Below are positions 34,415 to 42,092 of a stretch of DNA of 64,000 nt, piece after piece. The DNA comes from Burkholderiales bacterium (lineage in GTDB: Bacteria > Pseudomonadota > Gammaproteobacteria > Burkholderiales > Burkholderiaceae_C), in NCBI GenBank assembly GCA_003963115.1, contig RXJQ01000001.1, positions 45,676 to 109,675 of the forward strand. Direction: 5' to 3'. Position 1 is the stretch's first letter. The number at the start of each line of letters is the position of its first letter. Made by a program: the position numbers and the translations under genes. The notes beneath the pieces are model-generated. The model did not search any database and had not been told where the DNA came from. It was given only the letters and a program-made list of their open reading frames with translations.

Positions 34415-35068
34415 ATGGACCTCGAAGAGCGCGACGACGCTATAGAGCAGTCAGCACCGGTATGGGCAGTCTTTGGCGACCTGATGTCCGGCCTGCTGGG
34501 GGCCTTCGTGCTCATCTTGGTGGGCATGCTCGTGGTCCAGATGGACCTGGTCACGCACCTCAAGCAGGAGGTCGAAAAGCGCCAGCAGGAAGAGCAACGC
34601 CGCATGGCGCTGGAGAAAGCGCTGGCAGGCCCGCTGGCCAGTGGCCGTGTCACCTTGAACAATGGCCGCATCGGCATCAGCGGCAGCGTCCTGTTTCCAG
34701 CGGGCTCCGATGAACTGCGCCCTGATGGACGGCAACTGCTCAAGAGCCTGGTGCAGCCCTTGCGGGTCTACCTCGGCGAACGCAATGAGCTCTTGATGGT
34801 CAGCGGCTTCACAGACGACAAGCTGGTGCGCAATGACAACCGCCGCTTCAGCGACAACCTGGGGTTGTCCGCGCAGCGGGCGCTGACCGTCACGCGCGCC
34901 CTCATCGAAGAAGGCATGCCCTCCGGCCAGGTGTTTGCCGCAGCCTTCGGCGCCGAGCAGCCCGTCGCGCCCAACACCGATGAGCAAGGGCGTGCCCGCA
35001 ACCGCCGTGTGGAAATGGCCCCTGTGCCCCGCATGGCCAACAACAGCAAGCCTGCCGACCATGAGTGA
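34415..35068 (+). CDS. MotB/ZorB-like OmpA-domain protein
   Basis: 217 residues. A short cytoplasmic N-terminus is followed by one transmembrane helix beginning VWAVFGDLMSGLLGAFVLIL. Asp22 sits where MotB Asp32 and the ExbD/TolR aspartates bind the translocated ion. A short coiled coil and an OmpA peptidoglycan-binding domain follow (FPAGSDELRPDG, SGFTDD, NLGLSAQRALTVTRALIEEG, EQGRARNRRVEM). GGAGG nine bases upstream supports ATG 34415. Its stop overlaps the next start, so the operon is translationally coupled. Confidence 0.88.
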   Translation: MDLEERDDAIEQSAPVWAVFGDLMSGLLGAFVLILVGMLVVQMDLVTHLKQEVEKRQQEEQRRMALEKALAGPLASGRVTLNNGRIGISGSVLFPAGSDELRPDGRQLLKSLVQPLRVYLGERNELLMVSGFTDDKLVRNDNRRFSDNLGLSAQRALTVTRALIEEGMPSGQVFAAAFGAEQPVAPNTDEQGRARNRRVEMAPVPRMANNSKPADHE

Positions 35069-35684
35069 CGCCACCCTGGAGGCGCTGCGCGCGCAGGGCG
35101 CCCATCTGCACGACCCGGTTCGCTTTCGCTACCTCGAAGCACTGGCCATGCGCATGCAGACGCAGCCCGCAGCGGTTCAACAATTGCTGGTCTGCAGGTT
35201 CCGGGAGGCCGTGGCCGACTACCGCACCGGTGCGGAGCAAGCCGCCGCCCAAGATGCGGCTCAAGGTGCCCCATTGGACACGGGCATGCATCCTGCCCGG
35301 TCCGCCGCGCCCTCCCCGATGGCCCAGCTGCGCAGCTACGTCGACGACCGTGCACAAGACAAGCCCGGGCACGGACTGACGAGCGAGACAGATAGCCCAC
35401 CAGAGATGAAAAGCGTGCGACGCTTCAGCGAGGTATGGGCCAAGATCTCGGCGCAGCAGCAACTGGCCAAGGCGCTGACGCGCGGGCCGGAGCATGCGGG
35501 CCCCTTGAATTCGCACAACCTCATGCTGCGCGCCATGTCGCTGATGCATGACCTGTCGCCCGACTACCTGCGGCACTTCCTGTCCCAGGCCGACGCCGTC
35601 CTGTGGCTGGAGCACCTGAACCAGCAGGCTTCACTCAAAGACCTCAAACCCGCGCGCCGAGGCCGGCCCAAGGCCTCCACCTGA
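35061..35684 (+). CDS. DUF2894 protein, last gene of motor-like operon
   Basis: 207 residues, soluble and charged, with the DUF2894 pattern: N-terminal LEALRAQGAHLHDPVRFRYLEALAMRM and C-terminal RRFSEVWAKISAQQQLAKAL, GPLNSHNLMLRAMSLMHDLSPDYLRHFL. A disordered linker lies between the two conserved parts, and a basic tail (PARRGRPKAST) ends the protein. No enzymatic motif is seen. The ATG overlaps the preceding stop codon by eight bases. Confidence 0.83.
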   Translation: MSDATLEALRAQGAHLHDPVRFRYLEALAMRMQTQPAAVQQLLVCRFREAVADYRTGAEQAAAQDAAQGAPLDTGMHPARSAAPSPMAQLRSYVDDRAQDKPGHGLTSETDSPPEMKSVRRFSEVWAKISAQQQLAKALTRGPEHAGPLNSHNLMLRAMSLMHDLSPDYLRHFLSQADAVLWLEHLNQQASLKDLKPARRGRPKAST

Positions 35685-35742
35685 GCCGCCAGGGCACGGC
35701 ATGGGACAATGAAAACTCAGAGCGACTCCTGAGCATCGTCAC

Positions 35743-36648
35743 GTGATCGTCCGCCCCAAGCCCAACTGGCTGCGCATGCTGTTCGTCTGGAGAGGCTCCG
35801 TGCTCTCCAAGATCATGCCTCAGCTGATCTTCACGACCATGCTGTCCATCCTGGTGGTGATCTTTCATGGTGAGCTGCTCAACCGCAAGATCACGCTCAC
35901 GGCCGTGCCCTTCTCCCTTGTCGGCGTCGCCCTGGCCATCTTCCTGGGCTTTCGCAACAGCGCCAGCTATGACCGCTATTGGGAAGCCCGCAAGCTGTGG
36001 GGCAAGCTGCTGATCGAGTCCCGCGATGCGATCAGGCAATACGTGTCGTTCGGTTGCTCGGAGCCTGTGGTGTTCGCCAAGGCCCTGGCCGCCTATGTGC
36101 ATGCGATCAGGCACCAACTGCGGCAATCTGATCCGCGACCCGACCTGCAGCGTCTGCTGCCTGAGCCGGTCTTCCAACAGGTCAGCGGCCAGCGCACGCC
36201 TGCCACGCACATCCTGATGTGGCTGGGCAAACACCTCAAGGCCCAACGCGATGCGGCAGAGCTGCCTGCGTTGCTGGCTGGCGTGATCGACAGGTCATTG
36301 ACCGGCCTGAACGAAGCACATGGTGGCTGTGAGCGCATTGCCTCCACGCCGCTGCCCTTCACCTACTCGGTGATCCTGCACCGCACCGTCTACCTCTATT
36401 GCCTGCTGCTGCCCTTTGGCCTGCTGGACTCCATCGGTGTCATGACTCCGGTGATGGTGTGCTTCGTGGCCTATACCTTCTTCGCCATCGAGGCCCTGGG
36501 CGACGAGATCGAGGAGCCCTTCGGCACCATGGCCAATGACCTGGCGCTGGATGCCATGTCCACCGCCATCGAGGTCAGCTTGCGGGAGATGGTGGGTGAG
36601 CGGGATCTGCCGCCACTCATTGAGCCCGTTGATTTTGTGCTGACTTGA
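35743..36648 (+). CDS. Bestrophin family anion channel
   Basis: 301 residues of the bacterial bestrophin (UPF0187) type: N-terminal MIVRPKPNWLRMLFVWRGSVL, first helices with FSLVGVALAIFLGFRNSASYDRYWEARKLWGKL (in pieces), later VYLYCLLLPFGLLDSIGVMTPVMV and the C-terminal ALGDEIEEPFG motif. Homologues form pentameric anion or cation pores. The start is a GTG without a clear ribosome site. It stands alone downstream of the motor-like operon. Confidence 0.92.
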   Translation: MIVRPKPNWLRMLFVWRGSVLSKIMPQLIFTTMLSILVVIFHGELLNRKITLTAVPFSLVGVALAIFLGFRNSASYDRYWEARKLWGKLLIESRDAIRQYVSFGCSEPVVFAKALAAYVHAIRHQLRQSDPRPDLQRLLPEPVFQQVSGQRTPATHILMWLGKHLKAQRDAAELPALLAGVIDRSLTGLNEAHGGCERIASTPLPFTYSVILHRTVYLYCLLLPFGLLDSIGVMTPVMVCFVAYTFFAIEALGDEIEEPFGTMANDLALDAMSTAIEVSLREMVGERDLPPLIEPVDFVLT

Positions 36649-36728
36649 TCGATCACAACGGAGGGTGCCAGGGCTGCTTGCCCCCATGCTGGACGACATC
36701 GAGCCCATGGGCTTGTGCCACAGCCTGA

Positions 36729-36959
36729 CTACCTGCCCCGCTCGCGTCGCCAAGTCTCCATATACAAGGCTTCAACCTTGGCTCGCGCCCAAGGCGTGCG
36801 CCGCAGAAACTTCAAACTGGACGACACGCTGGGTTCATGCGTGAAGCAGCGGATGGGAATCAGGTGGCCCAACTCGGCCCAGCCATAGTGGTCGGCCAGG
36901 CATTCGACGATGTGCTGCAGCGTGACCCCATGCAGAGGGTTGTCAGGTTGGTGATCCAT
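36729..36959 (-). CDS. VF530 family (DUF2132) small protein
   Basis: 76 residues with the VF530 pattern [54 protein letters not shown]. Members are small helical proteins described as DNA-binding; the role is unknown. The start is taken at ATG 36959; an upstream in-frame start at 36995 is less likely. Confidence 0.87.
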   Translation of the reverse strand: MDHQPDNPLHGVTLQHIVECLADHYGWAELGHLIPIRCFTHEPSVSSSLKFLRRTPWARAKVEALYMETWRRERGR

Positions 36960-37015
36960 TGGCGCATTGTGCGCGCCGGTGTCCACAAGGGACATCGGCC
37001 TGCATGGCCATGCGC

Positions 37016-37897
37016 TCAGTGGGCAGCCTGGTAGAGCGCTGCCCCGGCAGCCATCGGGTCGCCCGTGCGCTCATAGGCCTCGACCCAGGCGTCGTAGTTG
37101 TGAATGGCCTCTTGTTGCCACGGGTGGAAGCCAGGCTTGAAGTAGGCCAGCAAGGATCCCAGGTGGCTGGAGATGATGCCCTTGTAGCCGAACAGCCACC
37201 AGCGGCACTTGGCCATCATCCACATGCGCTGCCCGAAGGAGAACCCATCGTTCTTGAGCAGGCGGTTGGTGAAGCGCAGGGTCAGGTAGCTCAAGAACAA
37301 GGTGACATGGGCCATGGCCAGGCAGCGTTTGAAGTAGCCGACCTTGGCCACCTGTTGCATCACGTCATAAGCGACAGCCTTGTGTTCCATCTCTTCGACG
37401 GCATGCCAGGCCATCATGGCGCGCAGCTTGGGGTCGGCGTCGGACATGGTCTTCTTTTCGACAAAGAAGATCTCGGCGAGCATGGCCGTGAAGTGCTCGA
37501 AGGCAGCGGTCAACGCCAGGTTGTATTCCTTGGAGAAGCGCTTGGTGTGGGCCTCGTTGTTCCAGTTGATGAAATCAACAATGGCGTCAATGTCCAGGCC
37601 CTGTTCACGCAGCCTCTGGTTGTACTTGGAGTGCACGATACCGTGCTGACCTTCCTGACGGATGAAGGTCTTGATCTCCGCCAGCAACTTGGGGTCGGCG
37701 GTCTGTTCGCGGAAGGCGCGCACGCACGAGATGAAATAGCGTTCACCGTCGGGAAAAGCGGCCTGCAAGGCGTCGATCAAGCGCGACTTGTACGGATTGT
37801 TCTCGTACCACCAGCGGGGCAACTCACCGTCCAGGCCGAAGTCGAGCTTTTCTCGGGCGACCAGTTCCTTGGCGTTGTGCAGGGCTTGTTGGCTCAT
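37016..37897 (-). CDS. PF10118 metal-dependent hydrolase-like (ferritin-fold) protein
   Basis: 293 residues of the PF10118 family. Carboxylate/His pairs suited to a di-metal site lie in [17 protein letters not shown] and [16 protein letters not shown], as in ferritin-like four-helix bundles. The N-terminus reads [31 protein letters not shown]. The reaction is unknown despite the family name. GGAG seven bases before ATG 37897 fixes the start. Two tandem 19-bp repeats lie 35 bases upstream. Confidence 0.88.
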   Translation of the reverse strand: MSQQALHNAKELVAREKLDFGLDGELPRWWYENNPYKSRLIDALQAAFPDGERYFISCVRAFREQTADPKLLAEIKTFIRQEGQHGIVHSKYNQRLREQGLDIDAIVDFINWNNEAHTKRFSKEYNLALTAAFEHFTAMLAEIFFVEKKTMSDADPKLRAMMAWHAVEEMEHKAVAYDVMQQVAKVGYFKRCLAMAHVTLFLSYLTLRFTNRLLKNDGFSFGQRMWMMAKCRWWLFGYKGIISSHLGSLLAYFKPGFHPWQQEAIHNYDAWVEAYERTGDPMAAGAALYQAAH

Positions 37898-37932
37898 GTC
37901 TGTCTCCGATTGCTTGCCTCTTGGGGCACAAA

Positions 37933-37970
37933 ATTGATTTGGCTGCATCTTATTGATTTGGCTGCATCTT
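37933..37970. repeat. Exact tandem duplication, 2 x 19 bp
   Basis: ATTGATTTGGCTGCATCTT occurs twice head to tail (37933-37951 and 37952-37970), in the leader of the PF10118 gene and next to a decayed hydrolase. Confidence 0.9.
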
Positions 37971-37989
37971 AGAGGCACACCTCGCGTCT

Positions 37990-38290
37990 GCAAGGCACCC
38001 TGAGCGACAGGAAGGCAGGCTGCGCGTCACCATCAACGGACCGGGGCAGAACGGTGCAAGCCTGGTCAGAAACTTGAGCAAAGGCGAGGTGAGCGCGCTC
38101 TTGGCGAAACCATAGAGACATAGAGAGCACCGGGCCCTTCAAGCCCTTCGGCTGCCGCGTCGCCACCGCGATCGAGGAGACCGCGCCATACGAATCGCCA
38201 ACCAGCACATAGCTGTCGAGGTCCTTCACCTCTTCGTTGACAACCGGATCCGCCGCGAAGTTTGTCCAACCAGTGATTCTGGACAACAAC
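37990..38290 (-). pseudogene. Alpha/beta hydrolase remnant
   Basis: A short minus-strand stretch encodes DLDSYVLVGDSYGAVSSIA and the following VATRQPKGLKGPVLS, the nucleophile-elbow region of an alpha/beta hydrolase (Ser in GDSYG). Only ~35 residues precede the elbow, and the sequence after it loses all family character, so the N-terminal strands, acid and His are missing. It fills part of the 550-base gap between 37897 and 38448; the rest holds the tandem repeat and the promoter of the next gene. Confidence 0.5.
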
Positions 38291-38394
38291 GTCTGCCAAG
38301 AATCAACCCCACGCCCTATTGAGGGAGCCGGAGATTATTTCCCCATGGTACTTACCTCGCAGCCACCGTCATCGTCTTGACACATCCCATCATA

Positions 38395-38415
38395 AAATGT
38401 GAAATACGCACATTT
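38395..38415 (+). promoter_or_regulatory. 21-bp palindromic operator upstream of PEP-CTERM gene C
   Basis: AAATGTG-N7-CACATTT, same arms and spacing as at 2339-2359, again followed by TATT. TTGACA at 38377-38382 with TGAAAT at 38400-38405 (17-base spacer) would place the operator over the -10 box. Confidence 0.7.
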
Positions 38416-38447
38416 ATTATGCGCAACTCTTGGAAATGGGAACCGTC

Positions 38448-39530
38448 ATGCTCAAAATTGCATTCATCACCACAAGTCTGCTGACGCTACTACCCGCCAC
38501 GACGGAGGCAGCCTCGACATTTGGTTCGCTCGCAAACTTTGATGTCGTCAACGACACTGGAAAAACGGCGCATGGCTTTGAAATTGACTTGGAGGGCATC
38601 GATAAAAGCAAGATCACCGATGTGTTTGGCCTCAATCGCAACTTTGGCACTGCGTCGCCGGGGGATGTGGAGAGATATGGCCTTCCAACCATTGGTGATC
38701 TGTTAGACGGCACCGGTAAAACAATCGGTGCCAAGATCACCTACATGGGGCAATACGTCAATGGTGCATGGAGTGCTGGTACCACTTCAGGTGTGTTCAA
38801 TACACCCGGTGAAAGTTGCTGGAAGTTTGGCAACGTAGGTTATCCCAACGTTCCCTGTGATCACTTCGGCGTCAGTACGCTTGGCTCACCCACCAAAACA
38901 AGCTACAGCTGGCTGGTCGAAGGTGCGACCCCAGGAACGCTGGCAACAGCCAACGTTGCCATTCCAGCGGTGACCTTTACACCACCTCCGCCCCCTGCAC
39001 CTGCGCAGCCACCTGCCCCCGTGGTCGCCGTCATCAAAGCGCAGCAGGTTGATCCCGTTCCTCAAAACAACGCTTATTGGGTCAAGATCGTTCAAACCAC
39101 GCTGCCCCAAAACGTAGGTCTCAACGATTTGATGGGCGGCCATAACCCCTATGAAAATCCTGGCGTGGCCGCGCTCAATGACAAGCCTGAGACTGAAATT
39201 GAGTGGCAAGTTCTACAACCGGGACGAGTAGACGAAGTTTCCAAATCATTGGATCTGAAGGGCGATCCGTCTGTCGTTGTTCGCTATCAGTTCTACAAGT
39301 ACCTGGGCACATTCGATGGAGAAGGCCTTGTTGATCCAACCTTGGCGGAGACCCCCACCGGGAATGCGCTTACGGCATCGGTTGGCTCGTATATAGGCGA
39401 ACAGATCGCGGGCTTCAACGCTGTCGGGGCAGTGCCCGAGCCTGCAAGCTTGGTGCTGTCAACAATCGGCCTGCTGGCGGTCAATCTCGCCCGTACGCGA
39501 GCCAAGCCTCGCACGAACCGATTCCTGTAG
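38448..39530 (+). CDS. PEP-CTERM exported protein C (paralogue of 1186-2319)
   Basis: 360 residues: signal peptide (MLKIAFITTSLLTLLPATTEA), a domain beginning STFGSLANFDVVNDTGKTA that parallels protein A throughout (FEIDLEG, VERYG, SGVFNTPGESCW, CDHFGVS, TSYSWLVEG), a Pro-rich linker (TPPPPPAPAQPPAPVV), a second conserved region (EWQVLQPG, VVRYQFYKYLG) and the VPEPASLVLSTIGLLAV sorting signal. ATG 38436 is an alternative start. It is less GC-rich than its neighbours, unlike protein A, suggesting that one of the two copies was acquired by transfer or is diverging. Confidence 0.87.
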   Translation: MLKIAFITTSLLTLLPATTEAASTFGSLANFDVVNDTGKTAHGFEIDLEGIDKSKITDVFGLNRNFGTASPGDVERYGLPTIGDLLDGTGKTIGAKITYMGQYVNGAWSAGTTSGVFNTPGESCWKFGNVGYPNVPCDHFGVSTLGSPTKTSYSWLVEGATPGTLATANVAIPAVTFTPPPPPAPAQPPAPVVAVIKAQQVDPVPQNNAYWVKIVQTTLPQNVGLNDLMGGHNPYENPGVAALNDKPETEIEWQVLQPGRVDEVSKSLDLKGDPSVVVRYQFYKYLGTFDGEGLVDPTLAETPTGNALTASVGSYIGEQIAGFNAVGAVPEPASLVLSTIGLLAVNLARTRAKPRTNRFL

Positions 39531-39620
39531 TCCACCTGGGAGTTGAGCCATCCATATCCGCTGCTCCCGAACCTGCAAAGGCAACACTGATCGCTTGCGG
39601 CACAGTCTAGGACAAGAACG

Positions 39621-39770
39621 TCAGTCCTGAAGTGGGGCACCTTTGGTGATGGCTGTGGACGGTGCCACGACTGACGGTTCCCAGCCCATGGGTGCGGTGT
39701 CCACGGGCCAAAGGCTGAAGCACGCAAGCAACGCCGTGCTTGCCGCTGCGGCGACGAAAAGCTTTCGCAT
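39621..39770 (-). CDS. Small exported protein (49 aa) behind phytanoyl-CoA dioxygenase
   Basis: 49 residues starting MRKLFVAAAASTALLACFSL, a signal-peptide-like N-terminus with a Cys at 17, and ending ITKGAPLQD. GGAG eight bases before the ATG overlaps the end of the dioxygenase gene (stop at 39784), so translation is probably coupled. Function unknown. It may be a small lipoprotein/exported peptide or the intact head of a longer lost gene. Confidence 0.5.
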   Translation of the reverse strand: MRKLFVAAAASTALLACFSLWPVDTAPMGWEPSVVAPSTAITKGAPLQD

Positions 39771-39783
39771 CTGTGAAGCTCCG

Positions 39784-40791
39784 TCACTTCGTCTGATGTT
39801 TCGCGGCTGGCGCGATCTTCGATGGATCGTCCCAGGTCTGGCGTGGCGCGATGACCGACTTGTTGCCGCCCAGCTCCAGCTTGACGGCAGAGACTGCATT
39901 GGTGATCGCGGAGCCAAGCATCTTGTGTGGCTGTTCATGTTCGATCTGCACGCGCGCTGCGCGCTCTTCAGGATCATGGTGCGGCAGGATGATCGGGAAG
40001 GCCGCGCCTTTCAATGGACCACCAGGCTTGGCGTCATGCCGAAAATGAATCGGCATGCGCTTGGGGCCAGGCTCATAGATCACATCATCTCCGGTCCAGC
40101 GCAGTGCCAGCGCGCGCCGCGGGGTCGTGCGGGACTTGTTGCCAAACGAGCCATGCAGCGTGAGAGGGTGGAACATCAGGATATCGCCCGGTTCCATGTC
40201 CCAGTGGAGCAGGTCGTATTTTTCCGGGTTGGCGTTGATGTCGGGGACGTCATCAGCCGTTTCATCGATCAGCGCGGCCACATAGTCGGGTGACAAGGCC
40301 TTGAATCGTTGCGGCCACTTGTGCGACCCCTTCACATACAACAGCCCGCTGTTTTCGGTCGTCACCGGATTCAAGGGAATCCAGAACGAGGTGATCTGTT
40401 CGCCGCGAATCGGCCAGAAGGTCAAGTCCTGGTGCCATGGCGTAGGGGCATCTGTGCCTGGCTCCTTGATGAACATCTGGTCATAGAAGAAGCGAACTTG
40501 CTCAGACCTCATCAGATCCTTGGCCCAACGCGCAAACGGGCCGTAATAGATCAGGTCGCGCAGTACATCGATGCGCTTCCACAAGAAGATGTCCATCTTG
40601 TAGCCCTCAGTCTTTCGGGACATGAACTTGCCCGTCACAGACTGAGCGTTGCGGGCTTCTTCGACACCCTGCTCCACCATCTCAACCCAGTTCTTGTCCA
40701 GCGCGCCCTTGACCATGATGACCCCATCCTCGTCGTAGCGCTTGAGCTCTTCGGTCGTGAGTTGACGGGAGGGAAAGGCAGGAAAGCCCAT
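39784..40791 (-). CDS. Phytanoyl-CoA dioxygenase (PhyH) family protein
   Basis: Fe(II)/2-oxoglutarate oxygenase of the PhyH family, 335 residues. Iron ligands: His120 and Asp122 in PWHQDLTFW, and His213 in TLHGSFGN. Arg225 or Arg226 in PRRALALRW is the likely 2-oxoglutarate anchor. GAGG six bases before the ATG fixes the start. It is divergent from a TetR gene at 40925 across a 133-base gap with a short palindrome. The substrate is unknown; an acyl-CoA or terpenoid/steroid-like molecule is possible given the acyl-CoA genes next door. Confidence 0.9.
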   Translation of the reverse strand: MGFPAFPSRQLTTEELKRYDEDGVIMVKGALDKNWVEMVEQGVEEARNAQSVTGKFMSRKTEGYKMDIFLWKRIDVLRDLIYYGPFARWAKDLMRSEQVRFFYDQMFIKEPGTDAPTPWHQDLTFWPIRGEQITSFWIPLNPVTTENSGLLYVKGSHKWPQRFKALSPDYVAALIDETADDVPDINANPEKYDLLHWDMEPGDILMFHPLTLHGSFGNKSRTTPRRALALRWTGDDVIYEPGPKRMPIHFRHDAKPGGPLKGAAFPIILPHHDPEERAARVQIEHEQPHKMLGSAITNAVSAVKLELGGNKSVIAPRQTWDDPSKIAPAAKHQTK

Positions 40792-40824
40792 GAAAACCTC
40801 GGCAAATTGATTGATTGGTCAGTA

Positions 40825-40837
40825 ATGATAATATCAT
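40825..40837. promoter_or_regulatory. Candidate TetR operator, PhyH/TetR divergent region
   Basis: ATGATA-A-TATCAT, a 13-base palindrome in the AT-rich gap between the PhyH and TetR starts, flanked by an additional GTAAT/ATTAC inverted pair. It is short, so only suggestive. Confidence 0.4.
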
Positions 40838-40924
40838 CAGTTTATTACGGTAACAGGGTTTGTACCTGGGGCGCAAGGAGCTGTTAGTCTTGGGGCCGAC
40901 TGCTGCGATCACTTCACTTCGGCC

Positions 40925-41719
40925 ATGCCTCCCGCCAAAAAATCGATGCCTCCAAGCGCCACAAACTCACCTGTCAAGCGGATGAGGATTGCACCTGAAC
41001 CAGGGCAAGCAAAGCAGACTGACGGAGCCGGTCGTGAGTCGGCTGGTGCAGCAACGACGCGCCAGGACAAGCGGCGTCAGGAAACGCGCCTCAAGCTGAT
41101 GCGCGCCGCATTGCACCTGATGTCAGCAAAGGGCATGGATGGCGTGGCCATTCAAGACATCACCAATGCGGCAGATGTCGGTTTTGGCTCGTTCTACAAC
41201 TACTTCCCGTCCAAAGAGGCCATCTTCCAGACCTTGAAGGATGAGTTGATCGAGCACTACGCTGCGGCGCTCGACAAGTTGGGCGAACAGGTGACGGACC
41301 CGGCAGAAAAGATTGCGGCATCTGCGCGCTACACCATTCGGCACGGAAGGGCCGATTCGGTGTGGGGCAAGTTCGTGCTGGCCACCAATTTCAATCGCGA
41401 CAGTCTGCGCACAGGCCTGGGGCGTTATCTGCTCAGGGACGTGATGACTGGCATTGAGGCCGAGCGCTTTGTCTGCCATGACCTGGCAAGCCTGGTTGTG
41501 GCCGTGGGAAGCACCATCCTGGGCGGGCTCATGGCTGAGGTCACCATGTCCGAGCAGGCAGACGATCCTTTTGGCTCGCCCGACGATCTGCCTGAAAAAG
41601 TTTCGGCCACCTTGCTGACGACGCTGGGGCTGCCTTGGTCGGAAGCTTGGGCGATTGCCAGTCGCCCGCTGCCCGTGGTTGATCTGCCTGTTAACCCCCT
41701 TGGCGCGCGCTCAGCCTGA
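40925..41719 (+). CDS. TetR family transcriptional regulator
   Basis: 264 residues with an unusually long, basic, disordered N-terminus (~50 residues) before a TetR HTH (RLKLMRAALHLMSAKGMDGVAIQDITNAADVGFGSFYNYFPSKEAIF in pieces). The C-terminal domain is helical and ligand-binding. Met8 is an alternative start. It probably represses the divergent PhyH gene and perhaps the convergent PHA operon; the effector is unknown. Confidence 0.88.
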   Translation: MPPAKKSMPPSATNSPVKRMRIAPEPGQAKQTDGAGRESAGAATTRQDKRRQETRLKLMRAALHLMSAKGMDGVAIQDITNAADVGFGSFYNYFPSKEAIFQTLKDELIEHYAAALDKLGEQVTDPAEKIAASARYTIRHGRADSVWGKFVLATNFNRDSLRTGLGRYLLRDVMTGIEAERFVCHDLASLVVAVGSTILGGLMAEVTMSEQADDPFGSPDDLPEKVSATLLTTLGLPWSEAWAIASRPLPVVDLPVNPLGARSA

Positions 41720-41777
41720 CACTTGGGCTTCGCCCCGATACCGCGTCAACCGTTAGGAAGACTGTGCGCATCATTTA

Positions 41778-41804
41778 GCAAGCGCCGTTAAAGACGCCGC
41801 TTGC
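41778..41804. other. Stem-loop at the convergent TetR / DUF3562 ends
   Basis: An 11-bp stem with one mismatch (GCAAGCGCCGT/ACGCCGCTTGC) and a TAAAG loop overlaps the DUF3562 stop codon. It could protect or terminate the PHA operon transcript; no T-run follows. Confidence 0.35.
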
Positions 41805-42000
41805 CGTGAATATTCAACCTTTCCCGCAGATCACGCATGGCAAAAATGTGCAAGTAGGTGTCAATTTTCGCCTTGGCCGCAAGCTCGGCGACTACCGCTT
41901 CGTACAACGCAGTGACATCATCGACCGAGAGGTTCATTTCCTTGGCAAAGCTGTCAATAGCTTGCCGCAGATCAGCACGGTCATTCGGTGCATGTGCCAT
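41788..42000 (-). CDS. DUF3562-like small protein
   Basis: 70 residues, helical and soluble: LSVDDVTALYEAVVAELAAKAKIDTYLHIFAMRDLRERL in pieces, matching the short DUF3562 pattern as I remember it. Function unknown. It lies 92 bases downstream of phaC on the same strand and may be the last gene of the PHA operon. Confidence 0.65.
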   Translation of the reverse strand: MAHAPNDRADLRQAIDSFAKEMNLSVDDVTALYEAVVAELAAKAKIDTYLHIFAMRDLRERLNIHGKRRL

Positions 42001-42092
42001 GGGTACTTCAACTCGATTAAATGCGACGGGTGAGCGTACGCAACTCTACAGGAATACCCTCGATTTCCAAAACCAGTTCTGTGAACCTGGCG

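Noticed and set aside
31561..35684. Calling the motor-like operon a Zorya defence system
   Set aside because: No ZorC/D, ZorE or ZorF/G equivalent is recognisable and the region does not look like a defence island, so only structural similarity of the two membrane subunits is claimed.
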